Counted from the stretch's first letter, positions 1 to 5,786 are shown. The stretch: 5,820 bases of DNA from Clostridia bacterium (GCA_017411935.1 JAFQPC010000139.1:1-5820), one strand, 5' to 3'. The notes: generated by a model from the letters alone, not told the origin. Made by a program: numbers and translations.

Positions 1-312
1 GACCACGATCGCTCCCACGCGAAGCTCTCCGTCGGAAATCGGCGGAACTTCGGTCACCGTGATCTCCGAAACCTTCGCAAGATTCATTGCTCTTGCAAAA
101 TCATCGTGCTCAAATTCAATGGGATTTCCGCGCACCGCTGCCTTTGCCATCGAATGTTGCTCGGCAAGCACACAAAGCGCAGGGGAAACGGGTTCGGTAT
201 CGGCAACCGTTCTCACTGCGACCGATGCGAACGTCGTCCCACATAACACCAAAAAAAGAAAGCCAACCGAAAGTAAAAAGCTTTTCCATTGTTTATCATT
301 GACACTCTTCAT
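1..312 (-). CDS. N-terminal part of an exported protein with a possible cadherin/Ig-like repeat (runs off the window)
   Basis: I translated this from the complement: 104 codons are open from an ATG at 312 down to base 1, so the C-terminus lies outside the window. The start is supported by AAGGAGGTT at 319-327 on the minus strand. Residues 1-10 are polar with three Lys, and residues 11-33 form a hydrophobic stretch typical of a Sec signal peptide. Cleavage is plausible near residues 28-32 (TFASVA). Cys24 follows Leu, so it does not fit a lipobox. Residues 60-104 show a pattern of F-x-x-D-D-F, then ITVTEVP, then DGELRVG. I have seen this pattern at the start of cadherin-like or Ig-like repeats of large secreted or surface proteins of Clostridia. 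The family call is inference from a short stretch. The gene is divergent from mscS, and its function is unknown. Confidence 0.6.
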   Translation of the reverse strand, partial: MKSVNDKQWKSFLLSVGFLFLVLCGTTFASVAVRTVADTEPVSPALCVLAEQHSMAKAAVRGNPIEFEHDDFARAMNLAKVSEITVTEVPPISDGELRVGAIVV

Positions 313-448
313 AAAATCAACCTCCTTCGGCATCAAAAACCGTTTCTTACCACAATTGTATCGAAACTCGCGGAAATTTATGACTTTTTTGCAAAAAATC
401 TCTCTTGGTCGTTCATACAAAATTCATAAAAAAGTGACATTTTTTGCT

Positions 449-477
449 TTAACCGCCCCAAGAGTATCTATTATAAT
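449..477 (+). promoter_or_regulatory. SigA-type promoter of mscS
   Basis: A perfect -10 TATAAT lies at 472-477. A 4/6 -35 element TTAACC lies at 449-454, with an optimal 17-bp spacer. Transcription would begin near 484, about 30 bases before the mscS ATG. The upstream DNA is AT-rich. Confidence 0.6.
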
Positions 478-514
478 AAAAGAGTAAATTCTATTATGAA
501 AAGGAGAAACACTT

Positions 515-1330
515 ATGGAATTTTTTGAAACCATGGCTGCAAAGTTTGCAGAGCTGTGCGTCTCGTTCGGCGGCAAGCTTTTGGCGGCAATCCTCGTTTT
601 GGTCATCGGAACGATCATCATCAAGCTTGTGATGAAGCTTCTTCGCAAGAAAAAGCTCGGCAAGCACGGTGACGCTACGGTACATCGCTTTGTTCTGAAC
701 CTTGTGAAAGCGGCTCTTTACATCATTCTCGCCGTCACGGTCGTTGCGATCCTCGGCGTTCCGATGGCTTCGATGGTCGCGCTCATTGCTTCGGCAGGTG
801 TTGCCATCGGTCTTGCTTTGCAGGGCTCGCTTTCCAACCTCGCAGGCGGTATTATGCTCCTCATCTTCCGCCCCTTCAAGCTCGACGACTTTATTGATGC
901 TTCGGGAATTTCGGGTACCGTGGTAGATATCGGTATCTTCTACACCACCATCCGTACGCCCGACAACAAGTCGGTTACGATCCCCAACGGCTCGCTGATG
1001 AACGACAAGGTAACGAACTTCTCGGTACACGACACTCGCCGCGTTGATTTCACTTTCAACGCAGCATACGGCTCTGACGTTGATAAGATCAACGCGCTCC
1101 TTTTGGAAGAAGCAGCAAAGCACGAGATGGTTCTGAAGGATCCCGCTCCCTTTGCAAGACTTTCTCAGCAGAACGAGCACAGCCTGACCTTTACGCTCCG
1201 CGTATGGACTGAGAGTGCAAATTACTGGACGGTCAACTTCGACCTTCTCGAAGCGATCAACGCTCGCTTTGCGGCAGAGGGCATCGAAATCCCCTTCAAC
1301 CAGATCGACGTTCACGTCAAGAACAAGTAA
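515..1330 (+). CDS. mscS: Small-conductance mechanosensitive channel, MscS family
   Basis: 271 residues, close to the 286 of E. coli MscS. Proteins of this family form heptameric inner-membrane channels that open under membrane tension and release solutes during hypo-osmotic shock. Three membrane segments are visible at roughly residues 20-42, 62-83 and 86-120. The third carries the pore helix: GLALQGSLSN at 99-108, followed by LAGGIMLLIFRPF. Aligned by eye with E. coli, the pore-constriction positions L105 and L109 correspond to V96 and L100, and the hinge glycines G113 and G121 to G104 and G112. The soluble beta domain follows, with IPNGS at 156-160, and then the C-terminal alpha/beta cage domain ending in the family-typical IDVHVK. 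The start is supported by AAGGAG at 501-506, 8 bp before the ATG. The gene is monocistronic, between its own promoter and terminator. A long minus-strand open frame over it is a shadow. Confidence 0.95.
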   Translation: MEFFETMAAKFAELCVSFGGKLLAAILVLVIGTIIIKLVMKLLRKKKLGKHGDATVHRFVLNLVKAALYIILAVTVVAILGVPMASMVALIASAGVAIGLALQGSLSNLAGGIMLLIFRPFKLDDFIDASGISGTVVDIGIFYTTIRTPDNKSVTIPNGSLMNDKVTNFSVHDTRRVDFTFNAAYGSDVDKINALLLEEAAKHEMVLKDPAPFARLSQQNEHSLTFTLRVWTESANYWTVNFDLLEAINARFAAEGIEIPFNQIDVHVKNK

Positions 1331-1347
1331 AGCTTTCTATGGATCCG

Positions 1348-1379
1348 ACACCCACGGGATTTTACCGTGGGTGTTTTTT
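1348..1379 (+). terminator. Intrinsic terminator of mscS
   Basis: A perfect 10-bp stem, ACACCCACGG (1348-1357) with CCGTGGGTGT (1365-1374), encloses a 7-nt loop. A run of T follows to 1379. It lies 17 bp after the mscS stop codon and separates mscS from the sporulation operon. Confidence 0.9.
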
Positions 1380-1411
1380 CTTTGCAAAAAAATTCTTTTC
1401 CTCGCCCGAAA

Positions 1412-1444
1412 GAGACAAAATGCGCGGAGAAAATATGGTAGAAT
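1412..1444 (+). promoter_or_regulatory. Candidate spoIIG operon promoter (long spacer, possible Spo0A half-site)
   Basis: The -10 candidate TAGAAT lies at 1439-1444, preceded by TGG so that it reads as an extended TGn -10. No -35 exists at the usual 17 bp. A GAGACA at 1412-1417 matches four of six consensus bases but sits 21 bp upstream. The B. subtilis spoIIG promoter is known for a similarly over-long spacer and is activated by Spo0A bound across its -35. Here the minus strand of 1415-1420 reads TTTTGT, and 1414-1419 gives TTTGTC, part of the Spo0A box TTTGTCGAA. The remaining box positions do not match. The -10 is reasonable; the Spo0A link is inference by analogy. Confidence 0.4.
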
Positions 1445-1474
1445 ACCCATAGAACAAGAACAAAGGGGGAAGCA

Positions 1475-2347
1475 ATGGGAGAGAGCGTTTACGTCGATTT
1501 GTTTTTTCTGATTAATTTCAGCATGGATTTTCTGTGCTTTTTTCTCACCTCGCGCCTTTTGCACCGACGCGCATCGACACTCCGATTGCTTGCGGCTTCC
1601 GCCATCGGTGGGATCTATGCCGATCTTGCGCTGTTTTTTACGACGGGGCGACTTCTTTCTCTGCTCCTTGACGTCGGTGTTTGCGCACTGATGTGTCTCA
1701 TCGCTCTGGGGGAACGGAAAAAGCTCAAGCAGCTTCTGCTGTATGTCCTTGTTTATACGGCAATTTCGATGGCGCTCGGTGGGATCATGACAGCACTCTT
1801 CAGCATCTTCAACCGCACCTCGATCCTTGACGGTGTCGATGCGAGCGAAGGAGACGGCATCTCGGTATGGACCTTCTTTCTCTTGGCGCTCATCAGCGGA
1901 ATACTTACCCTGCTCGGCGGGCGTTTTTTTCGAAAGCGAACAGCACAGACAAGGGTGAGCCTCTCGGTTTCTTATGGGGGAAGAACGATCCGTCTCTCGG
2001 CGCTGACCGATAGTGGAAATCTCTTGCGCGAACCCTTGAGTGGGAAGCCCTGCATCGTTGCCGACGTTGGCGCAATGGAAAAAATCCTTCCGCGTGAGAT
2101 CATATTTGCCGCCAAGCACCACCCCACGTCTCTTGAAAAAATTTCTCCCATGCACGCAAAATCACTTCGAATGATTCCTACCAACACGGCAACGGGACGA
2201 GGAATCCTGCTCGGTCTCCGCGCGGAAAAGATCACGGTCGATGACGGGAGAGGAGAAAAAACCGTAGATGCCACCATTGCTTTGTCCGAGCTTGGCACCA
2301 GTGCCGACGGAACCGATGCTTTGCTTCCGTCCGAGCTTTTAATATAA
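1475..2347 (+). CDS. spoIIGA: Sigma-E processing peptidase SpoIIGA
   Basis: 290 residues; the B. subtilis protein has 309. SpoIIGA is a membrane-embedded aspartic protease of the sporulating mother cell that cuts the N-terminal pro-sequence from sigma-E after a SpoIIR signal from the forespore. The N-terminal half is strongly hydrophobic, with about five membrane segments near residues 5-27, 35-55, 58-79, 86-112 and 130-149. The soluble C-terminal half carries LTDSGNLLREPLSGKPCIV, beginning at residue 177. D179 within DSGN matches the catalytic Asp of the DTGN motif (Asp183 in B. subtilis). A conserved RMIPTNTATGRG block lies at 232-243, and the chain ends in a family-like ALLPSELL. An AAAGGGGG ribosome binding site at 1462-1469 supports the start. 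Its substrate gene sigE begins 21 bp downstream, which confirms the assignment. Confidence 0.95.
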   Translation: MGESVYVDLFFLINFSMDFLCFFLTSRLLHRRASTLRLLAASAIGGIYADLALFFTTGRLLSLLLDVGVCALMCLIALGERKKLKQLLLYVLVYTAISMALGGIMTALFSIFNRTSILDGVDASEGDGISVWTFFLLALISGILTLLGGRFFRKRTAQTRVSLSVSYGGRTIRLSALTDSGNLLREPLSGKPCIVADVGAMEKILPREIIFAAKHHPTSLEKISPMHAKSLRMIPTNTATGRGILLGLRAEKITVDDGRGEKTVDATIALSELGTSADGTDALLPSELLI

Positions 2348-2368
2348 CGCTACGACGAAAGGAACATT

Positions 2369-3184
2369 ATGAAACCGATCTTCCATCAAATTCTTTGCAC
2401 CGCACAGCGGGCAATTCAAAAACTTCTACATATTTTACATCTTTTCCGTCAATTCTTTCATCAACGGCTTCGTCAAAGCAAAGAATGGCTGCTTGCGCAG
2501 AAAAAACGATTTGGCCGTTGGCTTTGGCGCCGCCGTGGCGGAATTTATTACGTCGGCGGCTCCGAGGTCCTTCCCGCCCCGCTGACCCGCGAGGAAGAAG
2601 CCGAGCTGATCGTACGACTTCCCACCGATGAATATGCGCGACAGCTTCTCATCGAACACAATCTGCGTCTCGTGGTCTATATTGCCAAGCGATTTGAAAA
2701 TACGGGCGCGGGTCTTGAAGATCTCGTTTCGATCGGAACGATCGGTCTGATCAAAGCCATCAACACCTTTCGTGCCGAAAAGAACATCAAGCTGGCAACC
2801 TACGCCTCGCGCTGTATTGAAAACGAAATTTTAATGTATATCCGAAAGCACTCGGGAAGTCGTACCGAGATCTCGATCGACGAGCCGCTCAACACCGATT
2901 GGGACGGAAACGAGCTCCTACTCTCGGACGTTCTCGGAAGCGAAGAAGACGTCATTGCGAACGAAATCGAAAAAATGGAAGAAAGAAGACTCATCCGACG
3001 CGCGGTGGCAGGACTTGGCGCACGGGAGCGCGAGATCATTGAACTTCGTTATGGAATGCGAGGCGAGAGAGAACTGACGCAGAAAGAGGTCGCCGACCGT
3101 CTCGGGATCTCACAATCCTATATTTCACGGCTCGAAAAGAAGATCATCGCACGTCTTCGCGAGGAGATCGAGGCAGGATTTTAA
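2369..3184 (+). CDS. sigE: RNA polymerase sporulation-specific sigma factor, pro-sigma-E
   Basis: Pro-sigma-E directs early mother-cell transcription once SpoIIGA has processed it. From residue 60 onward the protein closely follows B. subtilis sigma-E. It has [13 protein letters not shown] at 60-72, region 2 at about 93-162 (including [16 protein letters not shown] and [19 protein letters not shown]), the signature [20 protein letters not shown] at 171-190, and region 4 at about 205-267. The region 4 helix-turn-helix is [20 protein letters not shown] at 236-255. By analogy, cleavage would fall between Y60 and Y61. The pro-sequence is therefore about 60 residues instead of 27, giving 271 residues in total against 239. 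It is rich in Arg, Lys, His, Leu and Trp. No in-frame ATG, GTG or TTG occurs between M1 and Y61, and AAAGGA at 2358-2363 supports the ATG at 2369. No clear intrinsic terminator follows, and sigG is not the next gene. Confidence 0.97.
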   Translation: MKPIFHQILCTAQRAIQKLLHILHLFRQFFHQRLRQSKEWLLAQKKRFGRWLWRRRGGIYYVGGSEVLPAPLTREEEAELIVRLPTDEYARQLLIEHNLRLVVYIAKRFENTGAGLEDLVSIGTIGLIKAINTFRAEKNIKLATYASRCIENEILMYIRKHSGSRTEISIDEPLNTDWDGNELLLSDVLGSEEDVIANEIEKMEERRLIRRAVAGLGAREREIIELRYGMRGERELTQKEVADRLGISQSYISRLEKKIIARLREEIEAGF

Positions 3185-3202
3185 GCTTGATTTTCTTTTT
3201 TG

Positions 3203-3263
3203 AAACAAAAAATAAAAAAATTTCAAAAAAACTCTTGCATTTTGGAAAAGGGTGTGCTATAAT
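3203..3263 (+). promoter_or_regulatory. Strong promoter of rpmE with extended -10 and UP-like A-tracts
   Basis: The -35 TTGCAT (3235-3240) and perfect -10 TATAAT (3258-3263) are 17 bp apart. A TGC immediately before the -10 makes it an extended TGn element. An almost pure A/T stretch at 3203-3230, directly upstream of the -35, could act as an UP element. The expected start is near 3270. This is the best promoter in the window and suits a ribosomal protein gene. Confidence 0.85.
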
Positions 3264-3278
3264 GTACTATGTTTGCAA

Positions 3279-3298
3279 CCGATGTCAAAGAACATCGG
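3279..3298 (+). promoter_or_regulatory. Hairpin in the rpmE 5' leader (possible autoregulatory leader)
   Basis: A perfect 7-bp stem, CCGATGT (3279-3285) with ACATCGG (3292-3298), closes a 6-nt loop, CAAAGA. It lies inside the predicted leader of about 53 nt, 12 bp before the Shine-Dalgarno GAGGT at 3311-3315. No T-run follows, so it is not a terminator. Ribosomal protein genes, including L31 genes in several phyla, are known or proposed to have structured autoregulatory leaders. Whether this hairpin binds L31 is unknown. Confidence 0.5.
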
Positions 3299-3322
3299 AA
3301 TATTAGAAACGAGGTAAAAATC

Positions 3323-3532
3323 ATGAAAGCAGGAATCCATCCTAACTACGAAGAGTGCGTTATTCGTTGCGCATGCGGCGAGGCTGTAACCACCAAGTCC
3401 ACCAAGGGCGGCGAGATTCGCGTTGAAATTTGTTCCAAGTGCCACCCCTTCTTCACGGGTAAGCAGAAGTTCGTTGACGTCGGCGGACGTGTTGACAAGT
3501 TCAAGAAGAGACTTGAAAGCGTTGGTAAGTAA
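3323..3532 (+). CDS. rpmE: 50S ribosomal protein L31, zinc-binding (type A)
   Basis: 69 residues, matching the usual length of about 66-70. L31 sits on the large subunit and forms part of a bridge to the small subunit. The family hallmarks are plain: an IHPNYEE start, CACG at 16-19, [16 protein letters not shown] at 37-52, and [10 protein letters not shown] at 54-63. Cys16, Cys18, Cys37 and Cys40 form the zinc-binding set, so this is the Cys-containing form rather than the Cys-less form made under zinc starvation. An additional Cys12 is present. I chose the ATG at 3323 because GAGGT at 3311-3315 is well spaced and the protein then begins MKAGIHP as in its homologues. An in-frame ATG at 3269 would add 18 unrelated residues, coincides with the predicted transcription start and lacks a ribosome binding site. 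The gene has its own promoter and terminator. Confidence 0.97.
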   Translation: MKAGIHPNYEECVIRCACGEAVTTKSTKGGEIRVEICSKCHPFFTGKQKFVDVGGRVDKFKKRLESVGK

Positions 3533-3552
3533 TTTACGCAGTCATTTTTGCA

Positions 3553-3597
3553 AAAGGCAAGCAGGTGCAACGGTACTCGCTTGCCTTTGTTGCTTTT
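3553..3597 (+). terminator. Intrinsic terminator of rpmE
   Basis: A perfect 10-bp stem, AAAGGCAAGC (3553-3562) with GCTTGCCTTT (3579-3588), encloses a 16-nt loop. An interrupted T-rich tail, ending in TTTT, follows to about 3597. The loop is large and the U-tract is broken by G and C, so some readthrough into hflX is plausible. Confidence 0.75.
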
Positions 3598-3633
3598 ATC
3601 CCTTTTCAATTTGAAAATTAAAAAGGAGAATTT

Positions 3634-4929
3634 ATGGACGAACAAAATAAATTGATCGACCGCGCGATCCTATGCGGCGTCGTGTGGGGAAAAGAAACGC
3701 AGGAGAGTGTCGACCGAAGTCTGGACGAGCTCGAAGGACTGCTGACCACGGCAGGCGGCGTTGCTGTCGCACGTCTGACGCAAAACAAAGAAGCTCCCGA
3801 CACCCGTACGATGATCGGAAGCGGAAAAGCCGCCGAGCTTGCCTACCTTTGTGCCTGCAACGACATCACGCTTGTTGTATTTGACTGCGAGCTCACGCCC
3901 TCTCAGATTCGAAACCTTGAGGACATCGTCGGCGATGACATTCGTGTGATCGACCGTTCGATGCTCATTCTCGATATTTTTGCGCTCCACGCCGTCACGG
4001 GCGAGGGAAAGCTTCAGGTTGAGCTGGCTCAGCTCAAATATACCGCACCCCGTCTTGTCGGACACGGAGCCGAGCTGTCGCGTCTTGGCGGTGGCATCGG
4101 AACAAGAGGACCGGGTGAATCGAAGCTCGAGACCGACCGACGCCATATGAACCGTCGAATTCAGGCGTTGGAACAGCAGATCGCCGAGATGGACAAAAAC
4201 CGCAAAACCATGCGTGCCGCACGTGACCGAAGCGGTATTCCCGAGGTCGCGATCGTCGGCTATACGAATGCGGGAAAATCCACCCTGCTCAACCGTCTGA
4301 CCGATGCAGGCATCCTTGCCGAGGACAAGCTCTTTGCCACGCTCGACCCTACGACGAGAAAATATCAGCTCCCCTCGGGCGAGCAGATCCTGCTGACCGA
4401 TACGGTCGGCTTTATCAATAAGCTCCCCCACCACCTCATTCGTGCCTTCCGCTCGACGCTCGAAGAAGCGTGTATGGCAGATGTTCTGCTCGTGCTGACC
4501 GACGCGTCGCACCCGCAGTTCCGTGAGCAGCTTGCCGTTACCGAAGCGCTTCTTGCCGAGCTTGGAGCAACCGACAAGCCTACGCTGTACGTCTTTAACA
4601 AATGCGATCTCGGAATGGCAGAGATCGCTCGCATCGGAAGCGCCGCCCCCGAAAACACCGCCTTTATTTCGGCAAAAACGGGGCAGGGACTTGAAACGCT
4701 GATCGCAAAGCTCGAGACAATCATTTCCGAAGGAAAAAGACGCGTCACGTATCTTATTCCGAACTCGGACGGCGGTGCGCTGAATACGCTCTATCGCTTT
4801 GCTTCCGTCGAGAGCGTAGAATACGGCGCAGAGGGTATGACCGTTGTCGCCCTCGCCGACGCAAAAGCTCGCGGTATGATGCGAAAATATGCCGTGGATG
4901 ATCTTCCCGACAAGGAAGATTGGGAATAA
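3634..4929 (+). CDS. hflX: GTPase HflX, ribosome-associated
   Basis: 431 residues, typical for the family (E. coli 426). HflX is a GTP-binding protein that binds the 50S subunit and splits stalled or hibernating 70S ribosomes. Residues 1-120 form the N-terminal HflX domain, with TMIGSGKAAEL at 59-69 and DRSMLILDIF at 107-116. A helical section follows, with the glycine-rich signature GGGIGTRGPGESKLETDRR at 152-170. The G domain has G1 GYTNAGKST (209-217), the switch I-type ATLDPTTR (235-242), G3 DTVG (256-259), G4 NKCD (322-325) and G5 SAK (346-348). All key residues are present. The start is supported by AAAAAGGAG at about 3619-3627. No convincing promoter lies between the rpmE terminator and the start, so readthrough from rpmE may contribute to expression. 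The gene ends just before a strong bidirectional terminator. The minus-strand frame covering it is a shadow. Confidence 0.97.
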   Translation: MDEQNKLIDRAILCGVVWGKETQESVDRSLDELEGLLTTAGGVAVARLTQNKEAPDTRTMIGSGKAAELAYLCACNDITLVVFDCELTPSQIRNLEDIVGDDIRVIDRSMLILDIFALHAVTGEGKLQVELAQLKYTAPRLVGHGAELSRLGGGIGTRGPGESKLETDRRHMNRRIQALEQQIAEMDKNRKTMRAARDRSGIPEVAIVGYTNAGKSTLLNRLTDAGILAEDKLFATLDPTTRKYQLPSGEQILLTDTVGFINKLPHHLIRAFRSTLEEACMADVLLVLTDASHPQFREQLAVTEALLAELGATDKPTLYVFNKCDLGMAEIARIGSAAPENTAFISAKTGQGLETLIAKLETIISEGKRRVTYLIPNSDGGALNTLYRFASVESVEYGAEGMTVVALADAKARGMMRKYAVDDLPDKEDWE

Positions 4930-4938
4930 GTAAACCAC

Positions 4939-4999
4939 AAACGAATAAGAAAACTCGATAGGTTGAATCATAGAACCTATCGAGTTTTCTTATTCGTTT
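4939..4999. terminator. Bidirectional terminator shared by hflX and the convergent S51-like gene
   Basis: A perfect 26-bp inverted repeat (4939-4964 with 4974-4999) encloses a 9-nt loop, GAATCATAG. The GC-containing core CTCGATAGGTT / AACCTATCGAG (4954-4964, 4974-4984) is flanked by AAAA on the left and TTTT on the right, so a U-run follows the core hairpin in both directions. It begins 10 bp after the hflX stop. It also overlaps the stop codon and last two to three codons of the minus-strand gene. Confidence 0.9.
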
Positions 5000-5634
5000 A
5001 ATGCAAAGATTTTTCCTTTTTGTATTTTAAATATTTTTCCGTAATATTCAATATTATTATGGTCCAAAACAATCATGCTTTCATCGCACAAGCCATATAT
5101 AAGATGTTTTTGGGATAATTTTAATATTTCTTGACAATCTTTATCTAAACAAAAATGCGGTTCCACAGAAATATCCACACAGCCTAAACCATTATATACA
5201 CTTTGAATATTATGTCCTGAAGAAACCGTACAGATCGACGTTTTTCCCAAATTGATTGCCCCTGCGCTCATTCCAATGATCACACCATTATGATTTCTTA
5301 TGATTTCATCGAGTTCAAATTTTTTTAAATATTCCATTTGTGCAGGAGAATCCCCTCCTGCAAGCCATACTACATCAGATTGCTTTACAATATCTTGCAT
5401 TTCTTGAAGTGATCGTCTTCCATCAATAGAATAAACTTTATCAAAATTGATAGATATGCCCTCAAACATTTTCAAAAAATGATAAAAATATCGATCGGTC
5501 TTTTCAAAATCCTTTTCAAATTTCGATGCAACGAAAGCAAAGCAATTCCTCTCTTTGATGAGTTGTTTTAAGCAGAGCGAAATTTCCTCTTTAAATCCAT
5601 CAGCGAACATACTTGTTAAAATATATTTTGCCAT
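4990..5634 (-). CDS. Peptidase S51 / class I glutamine amidotransferase-like protein
   Basis: 214 residues, the normal size for the dipeptidase E (S51) fold. The nucleophile elbow GMSAGA lies at 121-126, with S123 as the presumed nucleophile. A GGD loop lies at 93-95 and EPHF at 158-161, with H160 as the presumed catalytic His. The Ser-to-His spacing of 37 residues equals that of Salmonella PepE (S120 to H157). Counting from Ser without gaps, the PepE catalytic Asp135 position holds S138, so aspartyl-dipeptidase activity cannot be assumed. There is no signal peptide, so it is likely cytoplasmic. The ATG at 5634 is preceded by GGAGGGAG (minus strand of 5644-5651). The gene is very AT-rich (two sampled lines read 25-30% GC, against about 55% in hflX) and uses A/T-ending codons, which suggests recent acquisition. 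It is convergent with hflX. The substrate is unknown. Confidence 0.8.
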   Translation of the reverse strand: MAKYILTSMFADGFKEEISLCLKQLIKERNCFAFVASKFEKDFEKTDRYFYHFLKMFEGISINFDKVYSIDGRRSLQEMQDIVKQSDVVWLAGGDSPAQMEYLKKFELDEIIRNHNGVIIGMSAGAINLGKTSICTVSSGHNIQSVYNGLGCVDISVEPHFCLDKDCQEILKLSQKHLIYGLCDESMIVLDHNNIEYYGKIFKIQKGKIFALNE

Positions 5635-5693
5635 AGTCCTTTTCTCCCTCCATCTATTTAGCGCATATGCCTACAAATTCGCAATCACTCTAT

Positions 5694-5750
5694 GCGGGCT
5701 CCCTCCGAGAGGGAGCTGGCGCCGTTAGGCGACTGAAGGAGCCTGCGGGC
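5694..5750 (+). repeat. Palindromic intergenic repeat, copy 1
   Basis: This is a nested set of inverted repeats. GCTCCCTC (5698-5705) pairs with GAGGGAGC (5709-5716) across a CGA loop. CGCC (5720-5723) pairs with GGCG (5728-5731) across GTTA. An outer GCGGGCTCC (5694-5702) can alternatively pair with GGAGCCTGC (5738-5746), with one G-T. The 33-nt unit 5709-5741 recurs in inverted orientation at 5787-5819. It has no reading frame of note and lies upstream of the S51-like gene. From memory it resembles short interspersed repeats common in gut Clostridia genomes. Confidence 0.7.
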
Positions 5751-5786
5751 AAAATGAGATTTGCACAAATTTTATCATTGCGCGCT

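Noticed and set aside
355..402. Possible minus-strand promoter for the left gene (TACAAT at 360-355)
   Set aside because: The -10-like TACAAT is fair, but the only good -35-like TTGCAA is 28 bp away and nothing convincing lies at 16-18 bp, so I did not annotate it.
59..487. Plus-strand 142-residue open frame over the left end
   Set aside because: It runs antisense to the exported protein gene and across the intergenic promoters. It has no ribosome binding site and no recognisable domain; the minus-strand frame has a perfect AAGGAGGTT site and a signal peptide.
494..1315. Minus-strand 273-residue open frame opposite mscS
   Set aside because: Shadow of mscS. Its product is a charged, low-hydrophobicity chain with no motif, while the plus strand encodes an unmistakable MscS.
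1337..2155. Minus-strand 272-residue open frame opposite spoIIGA
   Set aside because: Shadow frame that crosses the mscS terminator and the spoIIGA start. It has no family features.
3269..3322. Longer rpmE start at 3269
   Set aside because: The ATG sits at the predicted transcription start with no ribosome binding site. The 18 additional residues have no match to L31, and the ATG at 3323 has GAGGT 7 bp upstream.
3603..3617. TTTTCA / TGAAAA inverted repeat just before the hflX ribosome binding site
   Set aside because: Six A/T-rich pairs around a 3-nt loop are expected by chance in this AT-rich gap. It is too weak to call regulatory.
3670..4971. Minus-strand 433-residue open frame opposite hflX
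   Set aside because: Almost the same length as hflX and in antisense. It begins inside the bidirectional terminator and has no motif; hflX has every G motif.
5654..5690. Possible minus-strand promoter of the S51-like gene (TTGCGA then TAAATA, 18 bp apart)
   Set aside because: The -10 candidate matches only three of six consensus bases. Too weak to claim.
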